This document shows, in pieces, positions 1-5,835 of a DNA stretch of 5,835 nt (position 1 is its first letter; every line of letters starts with the position of its first letter). Origin of the DNA: Holophaga sp. (GTDB lineage Bacteria; Acidobacteriota; Holophagae; Holophagales; Holophagaceae); contig JAUYES010000393.1 in assembly GCA_030691225.1 (NCBI GenBank), positions 1-5,835 on the forward strand, read 5' to 3'. The notes beneath the pieces were generated by a model. It searched no databases. It was not told where the DNA came from and saw nothing but the letters and a program-made list of their open reading frames with translations. Position numbers and translations under genes: made by a program.

Positions 1-4
1 CATT

Positions 5-59
5 CGACCAGCCTTGACGCTCATCAAGGCAGGAAAAAAACAAGAATTGGTTCTGGTCG
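5..59. repeat. Nested inverted repeats upstream of fadD
   Basis: Two perfect 7-base inverted repeats are nested here. The inner pair is GCCTTGA (11-17) and TCAAGGC (24-30) with a 6-base spacer. The outer pair is CGACCAG (5-11) and CTGGTCG (53-59). No T-run follows on either strand in the right place, so this is not a typical intrinsic terminator. It lies just upstream of the candidate promoter at 76-103, which would suit a regulator-binding region. The right outer arm (CTGGTCGG, 53-60) resembles half of the E. coli FadR operator as I remember it, but the other half of such a site is not conserved here. A chance arrangement, or the remnant of an upstream gene end, cannot be excluded. Confidence 0.4.
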
Positions 60-75
60 GCAAAATTGGACCTTT

Positions 76-103
76 TTGTCCGCTGAAGATACCCGCTTAA
101 TAT
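76..103 (+). promoter_or_regulatory. fadD: Candidate sigma70 promoter for fadD-tatD
   Basis: TTGTCC (76-81) and TAATAT (98-103) are separated by 16 bases and resemble -35 and -10 hexamers. Transcription would begin near 110, leaving a leader of about 50 bases before the preferred TTG start at 163. A weaker alternative pair is TTGGAC (66-71) and GATACC (88-93), also with 16-base spacing. The reading frame of fadD is open back to base 1, but the sequence there looks non-coding and overlaps these promoter elements. Confidence 0.35.
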
Positions 104-150
104 GGATGGTTTCGAACGGCCAGCGTGCCGACCGGCATCTAATCTTTTTG

Positions 151-157
151 AAGGCGG
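151..157 (+). promoter_or_regulatory. fadD: Ribosome binding site deciding the fadD start
   Basis: AAGGCGG differs from the ideal AAGGAGG by one base and lies five bases before TTG at 163. The in-frame alternatives, TTG at 76, ATG at 106 and TTG at 148, have no comparable site. The start at 163 also gives a protein whose N-terminus (NTQKPWCSGYPEG) lines up with the KxWxxxYP opening of known FadD proteins. Confidence 0.55.
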
Positions 158-162
158 ACGCA

Positions 163-1896
163 TTGAATACACAAAAGCCATGGTGTTCGGGTTACCCAGA
201 GGGGGGTGGGCAGGAAGCAACGCCTCTCCCCTATGCCAATCTTGGTCAGTTTGTGCGCGGAGCCGCTCAGCGCTTCGGTGACAAAAAGGCTGAAACGCTG
301 GTGCTCCCCAATGGCATGGAAGCCTCCCTGACCTTTCGCGAGATCGACCATCTCTCCGATGCCTTTGCCTGCTACTTGCGTCAGAGCCTGAAACTGGCCC
401 CGGGAACCCGGGTCGCGATTCTGCTTCCCAATGCCCTGGCCTACCCCATCTGCGCGTTCGGGATCCTCAAGGCGGGCTGCGTGGTGGTCAACACCAATCC
501 CCTGTACACGCCTCGGGAATTGGATCTGCAATTGCGGGATTGCGAGGCCGAAGTATTGGTGGTGCTCGACCACTTTGGCGACAAAGTGACCTCCGTGGTT
601 CCCGGCACCACAGTCAAGACCGTGGTGGTAACCAGCATTGCGGATTTCTTTCCCTTCGTTCCCCGCCTCTTGATCAAGGGCAAGCTGAAGCTATCGGGGA
701 AAATCCCCCACATCTCCATGCCCGTCACGACCCTGATGCGCGCCCTCCATCAGGGCGAACTGCACCTGGCCAAGAACAAGCTGATGCGCACTCAAGCGTG
801 GCCCGAAGCCACCCGGGAGGATCTGGCTCTGCTCCAATACACCGGCGGAACGACAGGCACCAGCAAGGGCGCAATGCTCAGTCACGGCAACATGCTCAGC
901 AATCTGGAGCAGATCCAGGAGATCACCAAGATCTACCTGACCCCAGGTGAAGAGACCCTGATGACGGTATTGCCGATGTACCACGTCATTGCCTTCACCA
1001 TCAATCTGCTCTTTGGTTTCCATTCGGGCAGCCATAACATTCTCATTCCAAACCCAAGACCCCTGTCGAACCTCCGCGCAGCGTTCAAGAACCACGACAC
1101 CACATGGATGACGGCGGTTAATACGCTGCTCAAGGCCTTGCCCAATGAGCCGTGGTTCCGACCGGAAATGACCCGGAAAATGCTGGCGGTTTTCGCGGGA
1201 GGCATGCAGACCCATCCCTCCGTGCTGCAACGATGGGAAGAATTCACGGGCTGCTTAGTCATCGAAGGCTACGGACTGAGTGAAGCCAGCCCCCTGGTCA
1301 CCTTTAACGCAGCCGTGCTCAACGGCACTCGGCTTCGACGCACCATGAAGCAAGTGGGAGGCGTTGGCCTGCCCCTGCCCGGCACGGATCTGCGCATTAT
1401 CAATGACCAGGATCAGCCGGTTGGCCCTGGTGAGCACGGTGAGATCTTAGTGTCCGGCCCCCAGGTCATGCAGGGCTACTGGAAACAGCCCGAGGAGAGC
1501 GCTCGCACCCTCAAGGATGGCTGGCTCCGCACGGGTGATGTGGGTCGTTTCGATGCCGAAGGCTACCTGGAAATCACCGATCGCAAGAAAGACATGATCA
1601 TCGTCAGCGGCTTCAACGTGTTCCCCAATGAAGTCGAAGCCTGCATTGCTCTGCATCCCGACGTGGCCGATGTAGCCGTCGTGGGCGTGCCCAACGAAGA
1701 CACCGGCGAAGCCGTTCAAGCCTATGTGGTCTCCCACAAGGCGCTTAGCGTTGAAGACATTCGGGCTCATTGCCGACGGCTGCTGGTGAACTACAAGGTT
1801 CCCACTCACTTCAGTTTCTTAACGGAAATTCCCAAGAACGCCGTGGGGAAGGCGCTTCGCCGAGAACTCCGAACGCCCACAACCCTGAGAACCTGA
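163..1896 (+). CDS. fadD: Long-chain fatty acid--CoA ligase (FadD family)
   Basis: This protein activates long-chain fatty acids with ATP and CoA to acyl-CoA, the entry step of beta-oxidation and phospholipid recycling, at the cytoplasmic membrane face. From the TTG start it has 577 residues, against 561 for E. coli FadD. Visible adenylate-forming motifs are NPLYTPREL (112-120), the phosphate-binding YTGGTTGTSKG (226-236), PMYHVIAF (271-278), EGYGLSEASP (368-377) and GWLRTGDVG (453-461). The fatty-acyl signature region runs on through DRKKDMIIVSGFNVFPNEVE, and the C-terminal catalytic lysine lies in PKNAVGKALRREL (K563). A longer frame from base 76 would add 29 unrelated residues and is not favoured. 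One oddity is a shortened AGGM where E. coli has AGGGM. The next gene starts one base after the stop, implying an operon. Family assignment is firm; exact chain-length preference is not known. Confidence 0.9.
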   Translation: MNTQKPWCSGYPEGGGQEATPLPYANLGQFVRGAAQRFGDKKAETLVLPNGMEASLTFREIDHLSDAFACYLRQSLKLAPGTRVAILLPNALAYPICAFGILKAGCVVVNTNPLYTPRELDLQLRDCEAEVLVVLDHFGDKVTSVVPGTTVKTVVVTSIADFFPFVPRLLIKGKLKLSGKIPHISMPVTTLMRALHQGELHLAKNKLMRTQAWPEATREDLALLQYTGGTTGTSKGAMLSHGNMLSNLEQIQEITKIYLTPGEETLMTVLPMYHVIAFTINLLFGFHSGSHNILIPNPRPLSNLRAAFKNHDTTWMTAVNTLLKALPNEPWFRPEMTRKMLAVFAGGMQTHPSVLQRWEEFTGCLVIEGYGLSEASPLVTFNAAVLNGTRLRRTMKQVGGVGLPLPGTDLRIINDQDQPVGPGEHGEILVSGPQVMQGYWKQPEESARTLKDGWLRTGDVGRFDAEGYLEITDRKKDMIIVSGFNVFPNEVEACIALHPDVADVAVVGVPNEDTGEAVQAYVVSHKALSVEDIRAHCRRLLVNYKVPTHFSFLTEIPKNAVGKALRRELRTPTTLRT

Positions 1897-1897
1897 C

Positions 1898-2698
1898 ATG
1901 GCCAGCGAAGAGACGAGTGTCTTCTTCGATACCCACTGCCATCTGCAAGATGTTCGCTTTCAGCCCGACTTAGCGGTCCGGTTGCTTCAGGCTCGTGAAG
2001 CGGGGATTACGAATTTCGTCTGCTGTGGAACCCAGGAATCCGACTGGGACGCCGTTCTGGAAGTGGCCATGGCCCACCCCGCCGTGCTGCCCATGCTCGG
2101 CCTGCATCCCTGGTTTGCTTACCAGGCCCGGCCTGGCTGGTTAGAGCGCCTCGCCGAGCGATTGCAGAATCCATGCATCGGTCTTGGCGAGTGCGGTTTG
2201 GATTTCGCCATCGAAGAGCCTCAACGAGAACTCCAGGAATCAGCATTTCGAGGCCACTTGCGCCTAGCCTGCGACCTAAATCGGCCCGTTTCCATCCATT
2301 GCCGCCATGCCTGGGAGCGCCTGATGGCCATCGCCCGCGAGGAAGGCCTTCCAAAGGCTGGGGCCGTGATCCACGCCTTTTCAGGTTCGGCCGAAATGGC
2401 TAGGGAAGCCCAAACCTTGGGCTTCTACCTGGCCTTCGGGTGCTCTCTGACGAATCCGAATAACCACCGCGCGGCCAAGGCCCTGAAGGTCGTGGCCGAG
2501 GATCGCCTGCTATTCGAAACGGATGCCCCCGATATGCCTCCGTATGGTTCGACCCAGGGCACACTCAATGACCCCGCCAATCTTCGGCTGGCCGTGGAAG
2601 CCGCTTCCCGAGTGCGAGGAATTGACCCGGAAGCCCTAGCATCCGTGGCCTACCGAAATTCGTGCCGAGTATTTAGAGGAATGCTCCCCACGGCGTGA
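1898..2698 (+). CDS. TatD/YjjV-family metal-dependent hydrolase (putative DNase)
   Basis: This 266-residue protein is a TIM-barrel metal-dependent hydrolase of the TatD family. Characterised members have Mg2+-dependent 3'-5' exonuclease activity linked to DNA repair and turnover. All expected metal ligands are visible: the HxH pair in DTHCHL (H13, H15), the glutamate in GECGLD (E98), H134 in SIHCRHAWE, H159 in VIHAFSGS and D209 in ETDAPDMP. LGLHPW (68-72) is also typical. The HAFSGS and ETDAPDMP wording is closer to E. coli YjjV than to TatD or YcfH. The ATG lies one base after the fadD stop with no strong ribosome site, suggesting translational coupling. A perfect 9-base hairpin falls inside the gene at 2405-2425. 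The substrate in vivo is not shown by the sequence. Confidence 0.88.
   Translation: MASEETSVFFDTHCHLQDVRFQPDLAVRLLQAREAGITNFVCCGTQESDWDAVLEVAMAHPAVLPMLGLHPWFAYQARPGWLERLAERLQNPCIGLGECGLDFAIEEPQRELQESAFRGHLRLACDLNRPVSIHCRHAWERLMAIAREEGLPKAGAVIHAFSGSAEMAREAQTLGFYLAFGCSLTNPNNHRAAKALKVVAEDRLLFETDAPDMPPYGSTQGTLNDPANLRLAVEAASRVRGIDPEALASVAYRNSCRVFRGMLPTA
2402..2430 (+). repeat. Strong intragenic hairpin in the tatD-like gene
   Basis: GAAGCCCAA (2405-2413) and TTGGGCTTC (2417-2425) form a perfect 9-base stem with a 3-base loop. Three more pairs (AGG 2402-2404 with CCT 2428-2430) are possible past a two-base bulge. It lies within codons for REAQTLGFYL. No T-run follows, so termination is unlikely. 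It may be a product of codon choice or may affect message stability. Confidence 0.5.
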
Positions 2699-2706
2699 AT
2701 GCCATC

Positions 2707-2835
2707 TCACTTCGGTTCGACCAGGCGATTGAAGGCGATCAGGGCACCCATCACCAGGGTGATGCTAATGCCGAAGTAAAGGGTGGCTAAGGGCTCCATC
2801 CATTGCACCATGTGCTCCAGAAAGGTCAGCTCCAT
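2707..2835 (-). CDS. Small single-helix membrane protein, 42 aa
   Basis: I do not recognise this small ORF, but it looks gene-like. On the minus strand it runs from ATG (2835-2833) to TGA (2709-2707) and encodes 42 residues. An amphipathic acidic N-terminus (MELTFLEHMVQWMEP) precedes one hydrophobic helix from about residue 16 to 35, then a polar end (NRLVEPK). The arginine and lysine after the helix would place the C-terminus in the cytoplasm. It fills most of the gap between two plus-strand genes, ending 8 bases from the hydrolase stop and starting 54 bases from the antiporter start. A TATGAT hexamer on the minus strand (2861-2856) could serve as its -10, with no good -35. No clear ribosome site precedes the ATG. 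Alternative starts are GTG at 2850 (47 aa) or ATG at 2811, which has GGAG three bases upstream. It could be a remnant of a longer membrane protein. Confidence 0.5.
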   Translation of the reverse strand: MELTFLEHMVQWMEPLATLYFGISITLVMGALIAFNRLVEPK

Positions 2836-2889
2836 GACCAACAGCAGCACGTGGCATCATAGGGCCTTACTCACTCACGGAGGGACCTC

Positions 2890-4077
2890 ATGCCGTTTGC
2901 CATGCTCGTTGCTGATCCCTTCGCCGGAACCCTGGCACTGCTGGCGCTGATCTGGCTGGCGGCTAAGCTTGGCGGTGAGGTGGCCATCCGTCTCAAACTG
3001 CCTGCGGTGGCAGGCGAATTGAGCGCTGGGCTCGTCCTAGCAGGCCTGCACCGGGCCTATCCATCCTTTCCGAATGTTGGGGCTTCTCCGGGTGCGGAAG
3101 TCCTGGCGAATATCGGCGTCATCGTCCTGATGTTCGCCGTAGGGCTGGAGTCCACGCTCCCTCAGATGCTCAAGGTTGGCTTGGCTTCTACCCGTGTGGC
3201 CCTCATCGGTGTCGCCGCCCCCATGGCCGTCGGACTGGCCGGGGCTTGGTTTCTGTTGCCCAAGGGCACGCCCTTCGTGGTGGACCTCTTCATTGGGGCC
3301 TGCCTCTGTGCCACGAGCATCGGCATTAGTGCACAGGTGCTTCGGGAGCAGGGTGCTTCCAACTCGGCGGAAGGTCGGGTGATTGTCGGGGCGGCGGTAA
3401 TCGACGACGTCCTGGGACTGCTGGTGCTAGTCACCGTAAGTGGGTTGGTGACGGCCATGGGCTCCGGGGGTGGATTGCCTCTTGGACCGCTTATGCGAAC
3501 CTTGGCGCTGGCGCTGGCCTTCCTGCTGGCCGCCCTGACCCTGGGGCGGATGGTCACGCCGCATCTCTTCAAGCTGGCGTCTCGGTTGCGCTCTGAGCAA
3601 CTGCTTCTGCCGCTGGGGCTTGCCTTCGCCTTCCTCCTGGCTTGGCTCAGCAACCTCGCAGGGCTGGCCCCCATCGTCGGGGCCTACGCTGCGGGACTGA
3701 TCCTGGAGCCGGCTCACATCCAGACACTGGAAGAGCGGGAGTCCCACACCCTGGAGCATCTGATCCATCCCTTGGCGGTGGTGCTGGCGCCCATATTCTT
3801 CGTGTTGATGGGGGCAAAGGTAGATGTGGTGGCCCTAATTGCACCATCCACCCTGGCCTTTGCCGCGGTACTCGCCGCCCTTGGTGTAATCGGCAAGCTG
3901 GTCTCTGGCTTCGGCGGAGGCGGCAGCCTGCGTTGGCCCGTGGTCGGCTGGGGCATGGTGCCCCGGGGCGAAGTGAACATTCCGATCGTCATCTTGGTGT
4001 TCGTGCTCGCACGAGGGTGGTCCGAGGGGCCAACCCAAGTGTTGTTCTCCCGGCATGCATCTGACAGGCTCGAATAA
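2890..4077 (+). CDS. CPA2-type cation:proton antiporter, C-terminus apparently truncated
   Basis: This 395-residue integral membrane protein belongs to the monovalent cation:proton antiporter-2 family (Kef/NapA-like), which exchanges Na+ or K+ for H+ across the inner membrane. About 12 hydrophobic segments are visible. Key features are LPAVAGELSAGLVL (37-50), the double aspartate of the ion site in AVIDDVLGLL (D172, D173), GAYAAGLIL (264-272), a lysine in GVIGKLVSG (K336) that may match the lysine of electrogenic members, and GWGMVPRGEV (353-362). The start is backed by GGAGGG (2879-2884) five bases before the ATG. After GEV only about 25 helix-like residues remain, then an unrelated tail RHASDRLE. 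Family members normally continue with a last helix, so the 3' end looks lost near base 4050. No TrkA-N regulatory domain follows. It may be non-functional or a recent rearrangement product. Confidence 0.8.
   Translation: MPFAMLVADPFAGTLALLALIWLAAKLGGEVAIRLKLPAVAGELSAGLVLAGLHRAYPSFPNVGASPGAEVLANIGVIVLMFAVGLESTLPQMLKVGLASTRVALIGVAAPMAVGLAGAWFLLPKGTPFVVDLFIGACLCATSIGISAQVLREQGASNSAEGRVIVGAAVIDDVLGLLVLVTVSGLVTAMGSGGGLPLGPLMRTLALALAFLLAALTLGRMVTPHLFKLASRLRSEQLLLPLGLAFAFLLAWLSNLAGLAPIVGAYAAGLILEPAHIQTLEERESHTLEHLIHPLAVVLAPIFFVLMGAKVDVVALIAPSTLAFAAVLAALGVIGKLVSGFGGGGSLRWPVVGWGMVPRGEVNIPIVILVFVLARGWSEGPTQVLFSRHASDRLE
4048..4077. other. Possible rearrangement junction at the antiporter 3' end
   Basis: Family-like antiporter sequence (TQVLFS) ends at about 4050. 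The next nine codons, including the stop, do not resemble the family, and only 26 bases then separate this stop from a respiratory operon with its own ribosome site. The other two forward frames give no restored last helix: one closes at 4064 after SVVLPACI. This fits a deletion, recombination or assembly join here. I see no insertion-sequence ends or flanking direct repeat. Confidence 0.35.
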
Positions 4078-4103
4078 AACGGGGATCTATCCACGGAGGT
4101 TGC

Positions 4104-5606
4104 ATGAGCTATCCGGTCTGGGATGCACCGATCGGCTACGGCGTGCTGATGGGCGTGATCGCCATTCTGCACGTGTTTGTTTCACACTTCGCCATCGGCG
4201 GCGGCCTCTATCTGGTGCTGGCGGAGCGGCGCGCCCGCCGCAACAGCGACGATGCCGCGCTGGATTTCCTGAAGCGGATGAGCCGCTTCTTTGTGCTGCT
4301 CACGCTGGTGTTCGGTGCCCTTTCCGGAGTCGGAATCTGGTTCATCATCGGCCTGCTCAGCCCGGCCGCCACCGAGGTGCTGATCCACCAATTCGGGTGG
4401 GTCTGGGCAATCGAGTGGACCTTCTTCGTAGTCGAGATCACTGCGGCGATCCTGTACTACCACAGCTGGGACCGGATCACCGCCAAGGCCCACCTCACCC
4501 TCGGCTGGATCTACTTCGTTGCCGCCTGGCTGTCGCTGTTCGCAATCAACGGCATCATCACCTTCATGCTGACCCCAGGCCGCTGGCTGGAGACCGGCAG
4601 CGTTCTGCACGGCTTCTTCAATCCCACCTTCTGGCCGTCCCTAGTGCTTCGCACCGGTATCTGTGGGATGCTCGCCGGACTCTATGGCCTGCTGCTCGCC
4701 GCCCGCGAACCGGAAGGTGACTTCAAAGCCCGCACCGTGCGCGCCACCGCCCGCTGGGGTCTGCTCGGACTGGCGGCCAGCGCCCTATCACTGGCGTGGT
4801 ACGCAAAGGCGGTGCCCGCCGCCGTCACCGCAAAGGCCACCCTGGACCTGAGCCTACCCGGGGCGTCACTGCAGGCTGCGCTGTGGCTGGCGGCGGTGCT
4901 CGCCGCACTGTTGTTGCTGGCGCTGCTTTGGGGAAAGCGCCTGCCGGCCGCCTTCGCCACCGTGTTGATGCTGGTCGGGCTCGTATGGTTCGGGGCCTTC
5001 GAGACCTGGCGCGAATCCCTACGAAAGCCCTATATCATTCACGGCTACCTCTACGGCAACGGCCTGCGGGTGACAGAGGCCACCGCGACCCGCCAGACGG
5101 GTCTACTAACCAGGGCCGACGCCACCACCGGCGACCTGGGTTTGGACCTGTTCCTGCGAACCTGCCGCAGCTGCCACACCTGGAGCGGATACAAGCCACT
5201 GAAACCAGCCTTCGACGGCACCGAGCCGGGCTTTGTCGCCACCGTGGTGCAGAACATCCACCTGCTGCGTGGCAACATGCCACCCTTCCCTGGTAACGCC
5301 GCTGAGGCTGAATTACTGGCCACCCACCTGCACGCCCGCACCGATCAGCGGCCACTCAGCGCACGCTTTGCCGGCGCCGTTCTGGGCCGGCAGGCCTTCG
5401 CCATCCGCTGCGCGATCTGCCATCCGGTCAACAGCCCCAACGACAAGTCCAAGTCCTTCACCGGCCTCTCCGCCGGTGAGATCGGCGGGCTGTTGGACAT
5501 GGCCGCCGACCTCGGTGAGGGCATGCCACCCTACACCGGGGATGAAAAGGAGCGGACAGCGCTGATCGAGCACCTGCAGACCCTGGGAAGGAAGGTAAAG
5601 CCGTGA
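4104..5606 (+). CDS. Cytochrome bd-like membrane subunit fused to a diheme cytochrome c domain
   Basis: This 500-residue protein joins a CydA-like membrane region to two cytochrome c domains. Eight likely helices lie at about 14-40, 60-84, 100-119, 130-156, 176-200, 216-236, 255-277 and 281-299. CydA-like marks are H23 (cf. E. coli H19), GALSGVG (71-77), AIEW (E104, cf. E99), E111 (cf. E107), SWDRI (121-125), NPTFWPS (173-179) and E300 before RKPY (cf. E445 before RQPW). The c domains carry CRSCH (354-358) with NMPPF (M392) and CAICH (436-440) with GMPPY (M474) as likely axial methionines. An even helix number with the N-terminus outside, as in CydA, would place both hemes in the periplasm. 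The long quinol loop is absent, and R183 stands where CydA has the b558 ligand H186. ACGGAGGT ends four bases before the ATG. The downstream gene overlaps its stop. A bd-like oxidase or electron-transfer complex is likely; the true acceptor is inferred. Confidence 0.85.
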   Translation: MSYPVWDAPIGYGVLMGVIAILHVFVSHFAIGGGLYLVLAERRARRNSDDAALDFLKRMSRFFVLLTLVFGALSGVGIWFIIGLLSPAATEVLIHQFGWVWAIEWTFFVVEITAAILYYHSWDRITAKAHLTLGWIYFVAAWLSLFAINGIITFMLTPGRWLETGSVLHGFFNPTFWPSLVLRTGICGMLAGLYGLLLAAREPEGDFKARTVRATARWGLLGLAASALSLAWYAKAVPAAVTAKATLDLSLPGASLQAALWLAAVLAALLLLALLWGKRLPAAFATVLMLVGLVWFGAFETWRESLRKPYIIHGYLYGNGLRVTEATATRQTGLLTRADATTGDLGLDLFLRTCRSCHTWSGYKPLKPAFDGTEPGFVATVVQNIHLLRGNMPPFPGNAAEAELLATHLHARTDQRPLSARFAGAVLGRQAFAIRCAICHPVNSPNDKSKSFTGLSAGEIGGLLDMAADLGEGMPPYTGDEKERTALIEHLQTLGRKVKP

Positions 5607-5835
5607 ACACACCCGATTCCGCCTTCCTGTCCGCGCCCCTCGGGCTGCTTACCCTGCTGCACCTATTGACTCTGACCCTGCACCTGCTGGCGATGAATAT
5701 CCTTCTGGGCGGTCTGGTGATCGCGGTCATCGCCGCCGTCAAGGGTCGATGGGAGGACCTGGACCTGCAGCGTTTCGCCAAGCTATTCCCCGCTGCCATG
5801 GCGGCCACGGTCACCCTTGGAGTTGCGCCACTGCT
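5603..5835 (+). CDS. Second membrane subunit of the bd-like cytochrome complex (partial, cut by window end)
   Basis: The first 77 codons of a membrane protein are present. The GTG start overlaps the TGA of the preceding gene by two bases (GTGA) and is preceded by AAGGAAGG (about 5588-5595), so the two genes are translationally coupled. A hydrophobic helix from about residue 13 to 46 carries two histidines (H20, H27) followed by NILLGG, reminiscent of H23, H28 and IGGG in the upstream protein. A cytoplasm-like charged stretch (KGRWEDLDLQRFAK) leads to the start of a second helix ending TLGVAPLL. This wording is familiar from partner membrane subunits of c-type bd-like complexes, though that is recall rather than a search. 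A paralogous CydA-like or CydB-like role is likely. The rest lies beyond the window. Confidence 0.75.
   Translation, partial: MNTPDSAFLSAPLGLLTLLHLLTLTLHLLAMNILLGGLVIAVIAAVKGRWEDLDLQRFAKLFPAAMAATVTLGVAPL

Noticed and set aside
11..40. Hairpin at 11-30 as an intrinsic terminator of an upstream gene
   Set aside because: The run beside it is A on the plus strand, downstream of the stem, so neither strand has a U-tract following the hairpin.
731..755. CCCTGATG / CATCAGGG 8-base inverted repeat inside fadD
   Set aside because: It lies in well-conserved coding sequence, has a 9-base loop and no T-run, so it is most simply a coding coincidence.
2341..2352. GGAAGGCCTTCC 12-base palindrome
   Set aside because: It encodes part of EGLPK in the hydrolase and has no neighbouring repeat copy; likely chance.
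2745..2763. ATCACC-AG-GGTGAT inverted repeat between the hydrolase and antiporter as a terminator
   Set aside because: The stem is short with a two-base loop, no T-run follows on either strand, and it falls within the small minus-strand ORF.
3714..4172. Long minus-strand open frames opposite the antiporter and cytochrome genes
   Set aside because: They are low-complexity, arginine- and proline-rich shadows typical of high-GC genes on the other strand and show no family motifs.
4055..4720. 221-codon plus-strand frame overlapping the start of the cytochrome gene
   Set aside because: It is out of frame with a clearly recognisable CydA-like protein that has its own strong ribosome site; the composition is arginine-rich shadow sequence.

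Overview
The window reads as a compact chromosomal segment of a moderately high-GC, Gram-negative-type bacterium. It has tightly packed genes, one non-AUG start, clear Shine-Dalgarno sites and a membrane-bound c-type cytochrome system. Taxonomy cannot be fixed from the sequence alone. The mix of a FadD-type acyl-CoA ligase, a CPA2 antiporter and a cytochrome bd-like protein fused to c hemes would suit a respiratory or facultative lineage (Acidobacteriota, Desulfobacterota or a proteobacterium), but this is inference.

Layout. Bases 1-162 are a leader with nested inverted repeats and a sigma70-like promoter. They precede fadD (163-1896, TTG start), which activates long-chain fatty acids. One base after its stop comes a TatD/YjjV-family metal-dependent hydrolase (1898-2698), very probably co-transcribed. 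The 191-base gap 2699-2889 is not empty: on the minus strand it holds a 42-codon ORF with one predicted membrane helix (2707-2835), convergent with the hydrolase and divergent from the next gene. A CPA2-type cation/proton antiporter follows (2890-4077). Its C-terminal end looks cut: after the conserved VPRGEV helix the family-like sequence stops near base 4050 and ends in a short unrelated tail.

From 4104 to the window edge lies a respiratory operon. The first gene (4104-5606) encodes a protein with a CydA-like membrane part of about eight helices, lacking the usual quinol loop and apparently lacking both heme b558 ligands, followed by two class-I-like cytochrome c domains (two CxxCH motifs, each with a downstream MPP motif). 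Its stop overlaps the GTG start of a second membrane protein (5603 onward, cut by the window edge) whose first helix carries a similar pair of histidines. Together they probably form a bd-like complex that exchanges electrons through periplasmic c hemes rather than directly with quinol. This is the most interesting system in the window. Such c-heme-fused bd relatives have been recognised as a branch of the bd superfamily, so novelty lies in the details rather than in the existence of the family.
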